From Cryobacterium flavum (GTDB lineage: Bacteria > Actinomycetota > Actinomycetes > Actinomycetales > Microbacteriaceae), in NCBI RefSeq assembly GCF_900103805.1, contig NZ_FNIB01000004.1, positions 62,001 to 126,000 of the forward strand: DNA of 64,000 nt, written 5' to 3'. Both the position numbers and the translations under genes were made by a program. The first letter of the stretch is position 1; every line of letters begins with the position of its first letter. Shown here in pieces: positions 36,879 through 49,057 of this stretch. The notes below the pieces were generated by a model that saw only the letters and a list, made by a program, of their open reading frames with translations, made no database searches and was not told the origin of the DNA.

Positions 36879-37094
36879 ATGTCTTTTGTGAGTGCCGTGC
36901 TAACCGAGGTCGAGCACATCGCCTTGCCGTTGCCGCTCATCATCTACCCGATGGTGGCCGCCGTGTTGTTCCTGGCCCTCGGCGTCGTGCTGTGGAGCTT
37001 TCGTGATGTGTCCAACCGCCACAGCGGCAAGGCTGACGCCTACGCAGCCGCGCATGGCGGACACGGTGGTACCACCGGCACCGGTGGCCACTAG
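36879..37094 (+). CDS. Small single-helix membrane protein
   Basis: A 71-residue protein with one membrane helix (LPLIIYPMVAAVLFLALGVVLW, about residues 16-37) and a hydrophilic Gly/His-rich tail (HGGHGGTTGTGGH). The frame opens at 36864, but GGAG 8 bases before ATG 36879 decides the start. It lies between proA and nadD, 15 bases before nadD, and is probably co-transcribed with it. Function unknown. Confidence 0.8.
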   Translation: MSFVSAVLTEVEHIALPLPLIIYPMVAAVLFLALGVVLWSFRDVSNRHSGKADAYAAAHGGHGGTTGTGGH

Positions 37095-37109
37095 AAGCCT
37101 GATCTTAAC

Positions 37110-37703
37110 GTGACAGTTCGTCGCCTTCGCATCGGCGTGATGGGCGGAACGTTCGACCCCATTCACCATGGGCACCTCGTCGCCGCCAGCGAGGTGGCAC
37201 AGAGCTTCGACCTCGACGAGGTGATCTTCGTGCCCACCGGGCAGCCGTGGCAGAAAAGCGGCGTCACCCGCGGCGAACATCGCTACCTGATGACGGTGAT
37301 TGCGACCGCGTCCAATCCGCGGTTCACAGTGAGTCGGGTGGATATTGACCGGGTCGGCCCGACTTACACCATTGATACGCTGCGTGATCTGCACGAAGAA
37401 CGTCCGGATGCCGAATTGTTCTTCATTACCGGAGCGGATGCGATCACCCAGATTCTCGGCTGGAAAGACGTGCGTGAACTGTGGCAGCTGGCACATTTCG
37501 TGGCTGTGAGTCGCCCGGGCCATGAGCTGAGCGTTTCGGGATTACCGAACCAAGACGTAAGCTTGTTGGAAGTTCCGGCACTGGCTATTTCGTCCACTGA
37601 CTGCCGGGCACGGGTCAATCGGGGATTCCCGGTCTGGTATCTGGTCCCCGACGGGGTCGTCCAGTACATCTCAAAGCATCATCTGTATCGGAGTGTGGCA
37701 TGA
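37110..37703 (+). CDS. nadD: Nicotinate-nucleotide adenylyltransferase
   Basis: A 197-residue enzyme of NAD synthesis (NaMN + ATP to NaAD). [12 protein letters not shown] at residues 11-22 is the nucleotidyl-transferase signature; the C-terminal [10 protein letters not shown] is the second motif. GTG start. The stop overlaps the next gene (ATGA). The nadD-X-rsfS order is common in actinobacteria. Confidence 0.97.
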   Translation: MTVRRLRIGVMGGTFDPIHHGHLVAASEVAQSFDLDEVIFVPTGQPWQKSGVTRGEHRYLMTVIATASNPRFTVSRVDIDRVGPTYTIDTLRDLHEERPDAELFFITGADAITQILGWKDVRELWQLAHFVAVSRPGHELSVSGLPNQDVSLLEVPALAISSTDCRARVNRGFPVWYLVPDGVVQYISKHHLYRSVA

Positions 37704-38818
37704 CGTCGGGAGACCCTCAGCCGCTCAGCCGACGTCAGGCGCGCGAACTCGCCCGCGAACAGGGTGACGAAGCCGCCGCGGTGTACGACGCCATCCCGAC
37801 CCTCGACGTTCCGGTGCTAGTCCCGGCCGCGCTTCGCCCGGCACCGTTTGCTTCATCGGCACAGACCTCGACATCACGGCGAACGAGCCGGCACCACACG
37901 GCTCCCGATCCGAAAGAGCCTCAGGACACCGTCGATCCAGTTCCAACCCCGGGTGCAGCCGAGCCCGACCCGTCGGTTCCGGCACCGCACACCCTGAGTC
38001 GCCGGGAATTGCGCGCACTGCACGCACGTGAAGATGAGGAACGGGCTCTCAATACTGGGGACCTCACGACCCCCGCCGATCAGCCCGCCGACGCTGAAGC
38101 TACTGATGCTGGGCCGGTTGACCCTGAACTGGTCGAGGCCGAGCTGGTCGAGGCCGAGCTGATCGAGCCCGAGCCCACCACGCGGGTCGCCGTCGACCCG
38201 GTCGAATCCGAGCAGATGTACGCCGAGCCGATCATGGCCGAGCCGGTCGTGGCCGAGCCGATCGAGGCCGAGCCGATCGAGGCGCCGGATCCGACCCTCA
38301 GTGACAAGACCGGATGGATGCCGCCGATCGGACACTGGTCGGTCGATGCGGATGCTCCGCGCGTCGACGTATCGCAGCCTGACCAGTCGCTCGACGAACT
38401 GATCAACCGTGGTATCGGGGCCGGGGGCATTCCCACCACCACGAACGCGCTCATCCTGCCGTCGATTCCCCACCAGCCGAGCAGCGTGAGTCCCATCTCC
38501 AATACGGGCGAGATCATGATCACGGGGTCATTCGACCTGCCGCGCAGTCTTGGCTCGACCGGCGCCCACCCGAATCTGTTCGATTCGTCCGAGATGGACC
38601 ACCTGATGGACCAGCTCGACGCCGATCAGCTAGGCGGGGACTCGGCCCCGGTCAGTGCGAGTCGCGCCGTGAGCACGCACGCGTCTACCCGCGGGATGTT
38701 GACCCCGCCGAAGAATCAGCGTGCCTCACTTCCCACCGTTTTGGTCATCGCCACGGCCGCACTGGCCGTGAGTGTTCTGGCACTCTTCGTGACCGGCTAC
38801 CTGCTGGGTCTCTTCTAG
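37700..38818 (+). CDS. Acidic repeat protein with C-terminal membrane anchor
   Basis: A 372-residue protein: short basic helix with [11 protein letters not shown] at the N terminus (again [12 protein letters not shown] near residue 105), a long acidic, Pro-rich, low-complexity middle, and one membrane helix at the very end (about residues 348-370). The middle repeats short Glu-rich units ([33 protein letters not shown], residues ~135-195). Such tail-anchored disordered proteins between nadD and rsfS are common in this family but unnamed. The start overlaps the nadD stop. Confidence 0.78.
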   Translation: MTSGDPQPLSRRQARELAREQGDEAAAVYDAIPTLDVPVLVPAALRPAPFASSAQTSTSRRTSRHHTAPDPKEPQDTVDPVPTPGAAEPDPSVPAPHTLSRRELRALHAREDEERALNTGDLTTPADQPADAEATDAGPVDPELVEAELVEAELIEPEPTTRVAVDPVESEQMYAEPIMAEPVVAEPIEAEPIEAPDPTLSDKTGWMPPIGHWSVDADAPRVDVSQPDQSLDELINRGIGAGGIPTTTNALILPSIPHQPSSVSPISNTGEIMITGSFDLPRSLGSTGAHPNLFDSSEMDHLMDQLDADQLGGDSAPVSASRAVSTHASTRGMLTPPKNQRASLPTVLVIATAALAVSVLALFVTGYLLGLF

Positions 38819-38936
38819 TGCCCCGCGCCATGCATCCGTGTCCTTCCTTCCTCGCGGGCCTCTCCGGCTCGCTCGTTTCCCCCATCATCGCCACAAGCGC
38901 ATTCGCGCCTCGCGGCACAATCTCAAGGATTCATTC

Positions 38937-39350
38937 ATGACCACGTCACCCCACGCCCTCGAGCTGCTTGCCATCGCCGTCGCCGCCGCCGACTCCAAGG
39001 GAGGCGAAGACCTCGTTGCCCTCGACGTCTCGAACCCGCTTCCCCTCGCCGACATCTTCTTCATCGTCACTGGTCGGTCGGAGCGCAACGTTGTAGCCAT
39101 TGCCGGCGAGATTGAAGACAAGCTGATCGAGGCCGGCCACAAGCCGCTGCGGCGCGAGGGACGCGCTGCCGGCCGCTGGGTGCTCGTTGACTTCGGTGAC
39201 CTGGTCGTGCACGTTTTTCACGAAGAAGAGCGCCAGTACTACTCCCTGGAGCGATTGTGGAAGGACTGCCCGGTGATTCCGACCGGGATTCCCGCCAAAG
39301 TGACGTCAAACGAGGCCGCCGATGAGGCTGCCGACGAGGTCGCGGAGTAG
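38937..39350 (+). CDS. rsfS: Ribosomal silencing factor RsfS
   Basis: A 137-residue protein that binds L14 and blocks subunit joining when nutrients fall. Signature text: LDVSNPLPLADIFFIVTGRS and WVLVDFGDLVVHVFHEEER. The frame opens at 38838, but the 33 upstream residues are not family-like and AAGGA precedes ATG 38937. The C-terminal tail repeats EAADEAADE. Confidence 0.96.
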   Translation: MTTSPHALELLAIAVAAADSKGGEDLVALDVSNPLPLADIFFIVTGRSERNVVAIAGEIEDKLIEAGHKPLRREGRAAGRWVLVDFGDLVVHVFHEEERQYYSLERLWKDCPVIPTGIPAKVTSNEAADEAADEVAE

Positions 39351-39392
39351 CTTCGGTTTCGCAGATCCCAATCTGTGTTGTAAGCTAACAAA

Positions 39393-39418
39393 GTTGTTTC
39401 GGAGCAATTCGAAACAAC
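39393..39418 (+). other. Perfect 9-bp hairpin just before tRNA-Ala
   Basis: GTTGTTTCG and CGAAACAAC with an 8-base loop end six bases before the tRNA. It may fold in the tRNA precursor and guide 5' processing, or serve as an operator; it is also AT-rich compared with its flanks. Confidence 0.55.
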
Positions 39419-39423
39419 AATCT

Positions 39424-39499
39424 GGGTCCGTGGCGCAGCTGGTAGCGCACCTGCATGGCATGCAGGGGGTCAGGGGTTCGAATCCCCTCGGATCCACCA
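39424..39499 (+). tRNA. tRNA-Ala (anticodon GGC)
   Basis: A 76-base cloverleaf with encoded CCA. Acceptor GGGTCCG pairs with CGGATCC (one G-T); anticodon stem CCTGC/GCAGG frames the loop ATGGCAT, so the anticodon is GGC, reading GCC and GCU; the T arm is AGGGG TTCGAAT CCCCT. Followed by a terminator at 39507. Confidence 0.98.
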
Positions 39500-39506
39500 A
39501 ATATGA

Positions 39507-39538
39507 AGTAGCCCCGACATTGTCGGGGCTACTTTTTT
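39507..39538 (+). terminator. Strong terminator after tRNA-Ala
   Basis: Perfect 12-bp stem AGTAGCCCCGAC / GTCGGGGCTACT with a 3-base loop, then six T. Confidence 0.93.
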
Positions 39539-39691
39539 GTGATCCATCGTGTAAAAGTTGTGAATGCAAAAGAAATACCGCGTGGCGGGTATCGGAAAAA
39601 GAGTTCGGCAGCCATAATTCGTTAGTGGTTATCGCCACACGCGAATGTATCCATCCCGAATGTATTCGACACCTCATTGGAGAATCTCAGA

Positions 39692-40033
39692 ATGAAGAAG
39701 ACCACGGTTCAGCTGCTGGATGACCTTGACGGCACCGTTATTGAAAATGGGTCCGGAGCAACCGTTTCCTATGCTTTCGAAGGGGAATCGTACGAGATCG
39801 ATCTGTCCGCCGAAAACCTCGCTGAATTTCGCGCCGCGATCAAGCCATACACAAATGTTTCCCGACGCGTTGGCTATGTGCCCGCTAAGTCACGCGGCAC
39901 CAGTTCGGCCGGTTCGGACCGGGCCGAGCTCCAGGCCATTCGTGCCTGGGCTGCCGCCAACGGCGTTGCCGTATCCGACCGTGGGCGCATTGCCGGCACC
40001 GTGCGCGAGGCCTATGCCAGGGCGCAGGCCTAG
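39692..40033 (+). CDS. lsr2: Lsr2-family nucleoid-associated protein
   Basis: A 113-residue H-NS-like xenogeneic silencer of actinobacteria. The N-terminal oligomerisation domain begins MKKTTVQLLDDLDG and is beta-rich; the C-terminal part AELQAIRAWAAANG then DRGRIAGTV holds the AT-binding RGR motif. The frame opens at 39677, but ATG 39692 gives the family N terminus with GGAG upstream. It silences AT-rich foreign DNA by bridging. It follows tRNA-Ala in an AT-richer gap (39539-39691) in which CATAAT at 39613 is a plausible -10. Confidence 0.95.
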   Translation: MKKTTVQLLDDLDGTVIENGSGATVSYAFEGESYEIDLSAENLAEFRAAIKPYTNVSRRVGYVPAKSRGTSSAGSDRAELQAIRAWAAANGVAVSDRGRIAGTVREAYARAQA

Positions 40034-40050
40034 CAGAGCCCGAACAGACC

Positions 40051-40542
40051 ATTACTCCGGATCAGCGGTGTCCCTGCCTGAGCGAGGGCACCTATGCCGT
40101 CTGTTGCGGCCGATTTCACAGCGGTGCTGCGCTGCCGCCGACGGCCGAATGGCTCATGCGATCTCGGTATAGCGCCTTCTGCCGGGATGACGCGCAGTAT
40201 CTGCTTCAGACGTGGCATCCGTTGACCCGACCGGAATCACTCGAACTGGACCCGGCGATAACTTGGCGACGGCTCGATATCGTGCGTACAGAGCGCGGTG
40301 GTTTACTCGATAGTGAGGGCGTCGTGCAATTCACAGCGCACTATCGTGAAAACGGCATAGCGGGTCAGCAGAAAGAAGTGAGCCGCTTTCTCAAGGTTGA
40401 CCGCCAATGGTATTACCTCGATGCCGTTCCAGACAGACTGAACTCCAGACAGCCACTTCCAGCCGCATGGCCGGGATGGAATCTCAGAGGGCGCGTCACC
40501 GCGGTCGATATCGGGCGGCCACCTCCCAGAAATCTGGCTTAG
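40051..40542 (+). CDS. YchJ/SEC-C-type protein, unusual start
   Basis: The frame encodes a YchJ-like protein: CPC and CC knuckle Cys residues at 40069-40130, then GRFHSGAALPPTAE, LMRSRYSAF, YLLQTWHP and the beta-rich second half ending RFLKVDRQWYYLD. There is no ATG, GTG or TTG before the Cys motifs; the first internal ATG (40156) would delete the zinc knuckle. ATT at 40051, 17 bases after the lsr2 stop, is the best candidate start, without a clear ribosome site. The usual CPCGSG is CPCLSEG here, and about 35 extra C-terminal residues follow the normal end. It may be a weakly expressed gene or early decay. Confidence 0.6.
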   Translation: MTPDQRCPCLSEGTYAVCCGRFHSGAALPPTAEWLMRSRYSAFCRDDAQYLLQTWHPLTRPESLELDPAITWRRLDIVRTERGGLLDSEGVVQFTAHYRENGIAGQQKEVSRFLKVDRQWYYLDAVPDRLNSRQPLPAAWPGWNLRGRVTAVDIGRPPPRNLA

Positions 40543-40551
40543 ATTGGGCAG

Positions 40552-40887
40552 ATGTCTGAGCATCTCTCCCGCGATATCGCCAGTGGCAGTGACCCGCGGC
40601 ATCCGGCGCGGCGGGCCCTGCGACGAGCTCGCGCGTGGGTTGACGGGCACCCCTATCTACTCTTCGCCTATCGCCTCGGGGTCGGGCTGCTCGGCACAGT
40701 GATTGTTGTTATCGGCATTATTCTGATTCCCCTGCCTGGACCGGGGTGGCTGATCGTCTTCTTGGGACTCGCCGTGCTCGGAACGGAATTCGCTTCAGCG
40801 CGTCGGCTCGGCGGGGTACTCAAACAGATTGTCACGCGGGTCTGGGCCTGGTGGCGTTCGCGTCGCGACCGTCCGGTGGCCGGCTGA
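40552..40887 (+). CDS. TIGR02611-family (PGPGW) membrane protein
   Basis: A 111-residue protein with two membrane helices around residues 42-62 and 64-82. The hallmark IPLPGPGWLIVFLGLAVLGTE sits between them, and the tail is basic (RSRRDRP). Function unknown. Probably transcribed with the YchJ-like gene, 9 bases after it. Confidence 0.88.
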   Translation: MSEHLSRDIASGSDPRHPARRALRRARAWVDGHPYLLFAYRLGVGLLGTVIVVIGIILIPLPGPGWLIVFLGLAVLGTEFASARRLGGVLKQIVTRVWAWWRSRRDRPVAG

Positions 40888-40904
40888 TCTGACCGCCGGC
40901 GCGC

Positions 40905-41285
40905 TCAGCGAGCGGTCAGAAACAGCGCGGCCAGCAGCGCGATGTAGACGATGACGAAAATTGCCGGCGTGACAAATCGCACGACATTGACCCAGGGAGC
41001 CATGGCCACGATGCTCCGGGTGAGCGCGCTGGGCGTCTCCAGGCCACGCAGGTCGGTGATGACGGCGAGGCCTTCATTGGCCGCGGCAATCTGGGCCAAA
41101 GCTCCGAAAATGCCCGAGGCCAGCAGAATGCCCGCCGCGGCGATGCGCACGGAGAGCTCTGTCGTGCCGAGGCCCAGGGAGAGAAAGCCCACGATGGCCG
41201 TGAGCAGGAAGGTCGGCGCGGCTTGGGACGCGATGATGTGTCCGCGGGCTTTCACCCAGGCAGTGATGAGCTCGGATTCGGTCAT
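40905..41285 (-). CDS. Hypothetical membrane protein
   Basis: A 126-residue protein with about four membrane helices (TFLLTAIVGFLSLGLG; IAAAGILLASGIFGALAQIAA; VNVVRFVTPAIFVIVYIALLAALF). The frame opens at 41318, but ATG 41285 starts the coding-like part (MTESELITAW). It stands alone on the minus strand and converges with TIGR02611. No family recognised. Confidence 0.7.
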   Translation of the reverse strand: MTESELITAWVKARGHIIASQAAPTFLLTAIVGFLSLGLGTTELSVRIAAAGILLASGIFGALAQIAAANEGLAVITDLRGLETPSALTRSIVAMAPWVNVVRFVTPAIFVIVYIALLAALFLTAR

Positions 41286-41464
41286 GGCTGGCTCCATTCT
41301 TCGGGTGCCGCACGGCACCTGGCTCTATTCTGGCCGCTCCGGCAGATCGTACGGCTCTTTCAACCGTGCGAGTCTGGGTGAAACGGAATAACAGCGGCCG
41401 GGCCAAGGTTCCACCGGTGTATGCATGTGCATAGAAAAGACTCGTTCTGAGAGGCTGTACCCGC

Positions 41465-42523
41465 GTGACGCACAAACTTGAACTGGGACTCGATACCTTC
41501 GGCGACGTTACCTTCGACGCCGATGGGCGGCCGCTGGCTCAGCCACAGGTGCTGCGCAACGTCGTGGCCGAAGCCGTGCTGGCCGACCAGGTCGGCCTGG
41601 ATTTCTTCGGCATCGGCGAGCACCACCGCGCCGATTTCGCCGTGTCAGCACCCGAAGTGGTGCTCGCCGCGATCGCCGGCCAGACCAGCCGGATTCGACT
41701 GGGCTCAGCCGTGACCGTGCTCAGCTCCGACGACCCGGTGCGGGTCTACCAGCGCTTCGCCACGCTCGACGCCGTGTCGTCTGGACGCGCGGAGATCATT
41801 CTCGGGCGCGGTTCGTTCACCGAATCCTTTCCGCTGTTCGGCCTGGATCTCGGTGACTATGAGCAATTGTTCGAGGAGAAGCTCGAATTGTTCACCGAAC
41901 TGCTCAAGGAACAGCCGGTGACCTGGTCCGGTCAGACCCGGGCAGCCCTGAACGACCAGACCGTGTTTCCGCCGACCGAGTCCGGAGCGATCAAGACCTG
42001 GATCGGTGTGGGCGGCAGCCCTGAGTCGGTCATTCGCGCCGCGCACTACGGTCTGCCGCTCATGCTCGCCATCATCGGCGGTGCGCCGCTCGCCTTCGCG
42101 CCTCTCGTCGACCTCTACCACCGCGCCCTGGCGCAGTTCGAGAAGCCCACGCTGCCGATCGGTGAGCACTCGCCCGGCTATATCGCCGAGACGGATGCTC
42201 AGGCTCGCGACGAAATGTGGCCGCACTACGAGGCGATGCAGAACCGCATCGGTCGGGAACGCGGCTGGGGCCCGGCCACTCGGGAACGTTTCGAGCAGGA
42301 TGCCGGCCCCGACGGCGCCGTGTTCGTGGGTTCACCCGAGACCGTGGCCACGAAGATCGCCACGGTGGTGCAGGGACTCGGGCTCAGCCGGTTCGACCTG
42401 AAGTACAGCATCGGCACGCTCCCGCACGAGAAATTGATGAACAGCATCGAGCTCTTTGGTACCCGGGTCGCACCGCTCGTGCGCGAAGAACTCGGCTACG
42501 CCTGCCCGGAGCGGCTCGGATGA
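41465..42523 (+). CDS. LLM-class flavin-dependent oxidoreductase (luciferase-like)
   Basis: A 352-residue F420- or FMN-dependent oxidoreductase of the bacterial luciferase fold. Motifs: DFFGIGEHHRADFAVSAP near residue 50, TSRIRLGSAVTVLSSDDPVRV and GRAEIILGRGSFTES. The text resembles the alkanal-monooxygenase-like group of unknown substrate rather than true luciferase; no partner LuxB-like gene is nearby. GTG start at 41465. It stands alone before glgX. Confidence 0.9.
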   Translation: MTHKLELGLDTFGDVTFDADGRPLAQPQVLRNVVAEAVLADQVGLDFFGIGEHHRADFAVSAPEVVLAAIAGQTSRIRLGSAVTVLSSDDPVRVYQRFATLDAVSSGRAEIILGRGSFTESFPLFGLDLGDYEQLFEEKLELFTELLKEQPVTWSGQTRAALNDQTVFPPTESGAIKTWIGVGGSPESVIRAAHYGLPLMLAIIGGAPLAFAPLVDLYHRALAQFEKPTLPIGEHSPGYIAETDAQARDEMWPHYEAMQNRIGRERGWGPATRERFEQDAGPDGAVFVGSPETVATKIATVVQGLGLSRFDLKYSIGTLPHEKLMNSIELFGTRVAPLVREELGYACPERLG

Positions 42524-42642
42524 CCGGATATGTCGGCGGATGCCTGTAGCGTGTTCTCCAAGCGCGATTCGGTCATCCGTCGGCGCTGTCTTGTCGCCTC
42601 TGTCACACCTGACCGTGTCCCGTCTTCATCCCGAGGAGTCTC

Positions 42643-44829
<2,187 letters not shown>

Positions 44830-44839
44830 GGGCCGTTCG

Positions 44840-47248
44840 GTGACCCTTGACGCAGATCTTTTCGTGACGGTGCCCGTCGTCGCGCCGTTGTCGACCTACC
44901 GCCTGCAGATCACTGCGGGTTTCGACCTTGACGCGGCCGCAGGGATCGTCGATTACCTTCGCGATCTCGGTGCCGACTGGGTCTACCTGTCGCCGCTGTT
45001 GAAGGCCGAAGACGGATCGGATCACGGCTACGACGTCGTCGACCACTGCCTGGTCGACCCAGCACGCGGCGGGGCGGATGCCTTGGGTCGCCTGGCCACT
45101 GCCGCGCATCGGGTCGGGCAGGGCGTGCTCGTGGACATCGTGCCCAACCACGTGGGCGTGGCCACGCCGCGGCAGAATCCTTGGTGGTGGGACCTGCTGC
45201 AGAACGGCGAACAGTCACGGTACGCCGAGGCCTTCGATGTGGACTGGGAGTTCGGTAGCGGCAGAATCCGCATTCCGGTGCTCGGTGATGATCAGGGCGG
45301 CGACGTTCAGCGCGGTGACGATCAGGGCCGCGGCGAGCTCGACCGGCTTGAGCTGGTCGACGGCGAACTGCGCTACTTCGACAACCGGTATCCGCTGGCG
45401 TCCGGAACCGCCGACGACGGTGCCAGCCCGGCCGACGTGCATGACCGCCAACACTATGAGCTCGTGAACTGGCGCCGCGCTGACGCGGAGCTCAACTATC
45501 GGCGCTTCTTCGCCGTGAACAGTTTGGCCGGCATTCGCGTCGACGTGCCGTGGGTGTTCGAAGAGTCGCACCGCGAGATCGTGCGCTGGGTCAAGGACGG
45601 TCTGGTTCAGGGCCTCCGGGTGGACCACCCCGACGGCCTCGCGGACCCGGCCGGCTACCTCGAAGCCCTGCGCCGCGCCACCGACGGGGCGTACGTGCTG
45701 GTCGAGAAGATTCTCGAGGGTCCGGAACAACTTCCGTCGAGCTGGGCGACGGCCGGGACGACCGGGTATGACGCCCTCGCCGACGTGGACCGGGTGCTCG
45801 TCGATCCGGCCGGTCAGCCTGCCCTTGACGCCCTGGAATCACGGCTGCAGGGCGACACCGTCGCTTGGAACGATCTGGTCTTTCGCAACAAGCGTGCGGT
45901 GGCCGACGGCATCCTTCGCTCGGAAGTGCTGCGCATCGCCCGTCTGGTACCGAACGACGAGGAGGCCGACACCACCGCCGACGCCGTGGCCGAACTGCTG
46001 GCCTGGTTTCCGGTCTACCGCTCCTACCTGCCCCTCGGCCAGGGCGACCTGCAGGTGGCGGCGGGGCGGTCGATCACGCACCGCCCGCACCTGGAGGCCG
46101 AGATCGACCGGCTGCTGCCGCTGCTGGGAGACCCGGGGCATCCGGCGGCCGTACGTTTTCAACAGACTTCGGGCATGGTGATGGCCAAGGGGGTCGAGGA
46201 CCGGGCCTACTACCGGTTCGGTCGGCTGACCTCGCTCAACGAGGTGGGAGCCGACCCCGACGAGTTTGCGGTGACGGTGGCCGAGTTTCACGACCGGCAG
46301 CGCGCGCGCCAGGCCAGCTTTCCGCGGTCGATGACGACGCTGTCCACCCACGACACCAAACGTGGCGAAGACGTGCGCGCCCGTATCTCGGTGCTCGCCG
46401 AGATTCCCGCCGAGTGGGAGGCTGCCCTGGACCAGCTGCGGGAGGCGCATCCGCTCGGGGACGCACCGTTTGAGAACCTGCTCTGGCAGGCAATCGTCGG
46501 CTCCTGGCCGGCCAGCCGGGAGCGCCTCGCCGCCTACGCGCTCAAGGCGGCGCGCGAGGCCGGAACCATCACCACGTGGACAGAGCAGAACGCCGAATTC
46601 GAAGCGAAACTGGGGGACCTCGTCGCTTTCGCTACCAGCCCGGGGTCTACCCACGATCTGATTGCTGCGCTGGTCGAGCGGATGCAGCAGGCAGGCTGGA
46701 GCAACTCGCTCGCGCTCAAACTGCTGCAGCTGACCATGCCGGGCGTTCCCGACGTGTACCAGGGCAGTGAACTGTGGGAGACCTCACTCGTCGACCCCGA
46801 CAACCGTCGCACGGTCGACTACACGCTGCGCCGTCAGTTGCTGACCCGCATCGACAGCGGATGGCTTCCCGAGGTAGACGAGACAGGTGCCGCCAAGCTG
46901 CTGGTCACCGCCCGGGCCCTGCGGCTGCGCCGCGACCGGCCGGACCAGTTCACTCGCTACGCCCCGGTTCCGGTTTTCGGGTCGGGCGCGAGCCACCTCG
47001 TGGCGTTTGATCGCGGGGGAGCGATCACCCTGGCCACCCGATTGCCGATCGGGCTGCAGGAGGCGGGCGGTTGGGGAGACACGACGATTGCTGTGGCGGG
47101 GCGCGCCTATATCGATCTGCTCACGCAGGAGCGCTTCGAGGGCCCGAACCTCGACGTCGCCCAGGTGCTCGCGCACTACCCGGTGGCGCTCCTGGCGGCC
47201 GTCGATGACCGAAATCCCGTCTCTACCCACACAGGACGACACGCATGA
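44840..47248 (+). CDS. treY: Malto-oligosyltrehalose synthase
   Basis: An 802-residue GH13 enzyme that turns the reducing-end alpha-1,4 bond of a maltodextrin into alpha,alpha-1,1, giving maltooligosyl trehalose. APLSTYRLQ at the start is diagnostic; nucleophile Asp is in [12 protein letters not shown], the acid Glu in [10 protein letters not shown], the third Asp in [12 protein letters not shown], and [13 protein letters not shown] closes the barrel. A Gly/Asp-rich linker is near residue 155. GTG start; overlaps treZ by 4 bases. Confidence 0.97.
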   Translation: MTLDADLFVTVPVVAPLSTYRLQITAGFDLDAAAGIVDYLRDLGADWVYLSPLLKAEDGSDHGYDVVDHCLVDPARGGADALGRLATAAHRVGQGVLVDIVPNHVGVATPRQNPWWWDLLQNGEQSRYAEAFDVDWEFGSGRIRIPVLGDDQGGDVQRGDDQGRGELDRLELVDGELRYFDNRYPLASGTADDGASPADVHDRQHYELVNWRRADAELNYRRFFAVNSLAGIRVDVPWVFEESHREIVRWVKDGLVQGLRVDHPDGLADPAGYLEALRRATDGAYVLVEKILEGPEQLPSSWATAGTTGYDALADVDRVLVDPAGQPALDALESRLQGDTVAWNDLVFRNKRAVADGILRSEVLRIARLVPNDEEADTTADAVAELLAWFPVYRSYLPLGQGDLQVAAGRSITHRPHLEAEIDRLLPLLGDPGHPAAVRFQQTSGMVMAKGVEDRAYYRFGRLTSLNEVGADPDEFAVTVAEFHDRQRARQASFPRSMTTLSTHDTKRGEDVRARISVLAEIPAEWEAALDQLREAHPLGDAPFENLLWQAIVGSWPASRERLAAYALKAAREAGTITTWTEQNAEFEAKLGDLVAFATSPGSTHDLIAALVERMQQAGWSNSLALKLLQLTMPGVPDVYQGSELWETSLVDPDNRRTVDYTLRRQLLTRIDSGWLPEVDETGAAKLLVTARALRLRRDRPDQFTRYAPVPVFGSGASHLVAFDRGGAITLATRLPIGLQEAGGWGDTTIAVAGRAYIDLLTQERFEGPNLDVAQVLAHYPVALLAAVDDRNPVSTHTGRHA

Positions 47249-48999
47249 ACGATCAGAAATTTGCCGTCTGGGCTCCTGGCGCGCGCGCCGTGCAGGTGCA
47301 ACTCGGCCTCCGCCAGCTCGAGCTCACGGCGCGCGACGACGGGTGGTGGGAGCTGCCGGCATCCGCTCAACCCCCGGTCACCGGCCCGATCGACTACGGA
47401 TTCATCGTGGACGGGCGCGGACCGTTCGCCGACCCCCGGTCGCGGCACCAGCCGGCCGGGGTGCACGCCCTCTCGCGCACCTTCGACGCCTCGGCCCACG
47501 TCTGGCAGGACGCCGACTGGACCGGTCGCCAGCTCGCCGGAGCCATCATCTACGAGCTGCACGTGGGAACCTTCACACGGGAGGGCACCTTTGACGCGGC
47601 CGCGAGCCGGCTCGATCACATGCATTCGATCGGCGTCGATTTCATCGAGCTGCTGCCGGTGAACGCGTTCAACGGCACGCGCAACTGGGGCTACGACGGC
47701 GTGCTCTGGTACGCCGTGCACGAGGGCTACGGCGGCCCGGCCGGGTACCAGAACTTCGTCGACGCCTGCCACCAGCGCGGCATCGGCGTCATCCAGGACG
47801 TCGTCTACAACCACCTGGGGCCGAGCGGCAACTACCTGCCCCAGTTCGGCCCGTACCTCAGTGAGGCGGCCGGTAACACCTGGGGCTCGTCCCTCAATCT
47901 CGACGGTCCGCACTCCGACCCGGTGCGCCGGTACATTCTCGACAACGCGTTGATGTGGATGGACGATTATCACGTCGACGGATTGCGCCTCGACGCGGTG
48001 CACGCCCTGCGCGATACCAGCGCCACCCACCTGCTCGAGCAGCTCGCCGTCGAGGTCGCAGCGCTCAGCGCCAAAACCGGCCGGCCGCGCACCCTGATCG
48101 CCGAATCCGACCTCAACGACCCCCGGCTCGTGACGCCGCGCGAGGCCAACGGCTACGGACTCGACGCACAATGGAGCGACGACTTTCACCACGCCGTGCA
48201 CGTCGCCCTGACCGGCGAAACGACCGGCTACTACGCCGATTTCGAACCCCTCGACGCCCTCGCCAAGGTGCTCACCCACGGGTTCTTCCACGACGGCACC
48301 TACTCGAGCTTTCGCGAGCGCACGCACGGCCGCCGCATCGACCTCGAGCGCATGCCCACCTGGCGGCTGGTCGTCGCCTCCCAGAACCATGACCAGATCG
48401 GCAACCGTGCCGTCGGCGACCGGTTGAGCGAGCAGCTCGATACCGGCCAGCTGGCCATTGCCGCCGCGTTGACCCTGCTCGGGCCGTACACACCGATGTT
48501 GTTCATGGGCGAAGAATGGGGAGCCACGACACCGTGGCAGTTCTTCACCTCGCATCCCGAACCGGAGCTCGGCGCCGCCACGGCCCGTGGTCGCATCAAC
48601 GAATTCGCCCGCATGGGCTGGGATCCGGCGCTGGTTCCCGATCCCCAGGACGAGCAGACCTTCGAGCGCTCCAAGCTCAACTGGAACGAAGCCGCCGAAC
48701 CACAGCATGCTCGCCTGCTCAGGTTCTACCGCGACCTGGCCGCTGTGCGCCGCACCCGCCCGGACTTCACCGATCCCCGCTTCGACCAGATCGCCGTGGA
48801 ATTCGATGCGGCAGCCGGCTGGCTGCGGCTGCACCGCGGCAGCACCCAGATCCTGTTCAATCTCGGCACCCAGCCGGTGCGCGTTCCGGCGGGGGGCGGT
48901 GACATCGTGCTGTCCTTTGCGGCCGAGGGCGAAGCCGTTCAGGGTCGGCTGCCCAACGCCCTGCAGCTGGCACCGCACTCCGTGGTCGTTCTGGCCTGA
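47245..48999 (+). CDS. treZ: Malto-oligosyltrehalose trehalohydrolase
   Basis: A 584-residue GH13 enzyme that releases trehalose from the TreY product. [14 protein letters not shown] is the N-terminal CBM48-like domain, then [16 protein letters not shown], nucleophile Asp in [12 protein letters not shown], acid Glu in LIAESDLND, and the third Asp in [10 protein letters not shown]. With GlgX and TreY it completes the OtsAB-independent route to trehalose, a protectant against cold, drying and osmotic stress. Confidence 0.97.
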   Translation: MNDQKFAVWAPGARAVQVQLGLRQLELTARDDGWWELPASAQPPVTGPIDYGFIVDGRGPFADPRSRHQPAGVHALSRTFDASAHVWQDADWTGRQLAGAIIYELHVGTFTREGTFDAAASRLDHMHSIGVDFIELLPVNAFNGTRNWGYDGVLWYAVHEGYGGPAGYQNFVDACHQRGIGVIQDVVYNHLGPSGNYLPQFGPYLSEAAGNTWGSSLNLDGPHSDPVRRYILDNALMWMDDYHVDGLRLDAVHALRDTSATHLLEQLAVEVAALSAKTGRPRTLIAESDLNDPRLVTPREANGYGLDAQWSDDFHHAVHVALTGETTGYYADFEPLDALAKVLTHGFFHDGTYSSFRERTHGRRIDLERMPTWRLVVASQNHDQIGNRAVGDRLSEQLDTGQLAIAAALTLLGPYTPMLFMGEEWGATTPWQFFTSHPEPELGAATARGRINEFARMGWDPALVPDPQDEQTFERSKLNWNEAAEPQHARLLRFYRDLAAVRRTRPDFTDPRFDQIAVEFDAAAGWLRLHRGSTQILFNLGTQPVRVPAGGGDIVLSFAAEGEAVQGRLPNALQLAPHSVVVLA

Positions 49000-49057
49000 T
49001 CTCGTCTGGCAAGATGGGGCTGACTGCTGCACGACCAGGCAGCAGAGAGGACCAGGC

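Noticed and set aside
39476-39499. 3' end of tRNA-Ala considered as an integration (att) site
   Set aside because: I found no repeat of this sequence in the window and no integrase gene.
39720-40172. Alternative frame over lsr2 and the start of the YchJ-like gene
   Set aside because: No similarity; it overlaps lsr2, whose RGR motif and length fit, and does not carry the CPC/CC motif.
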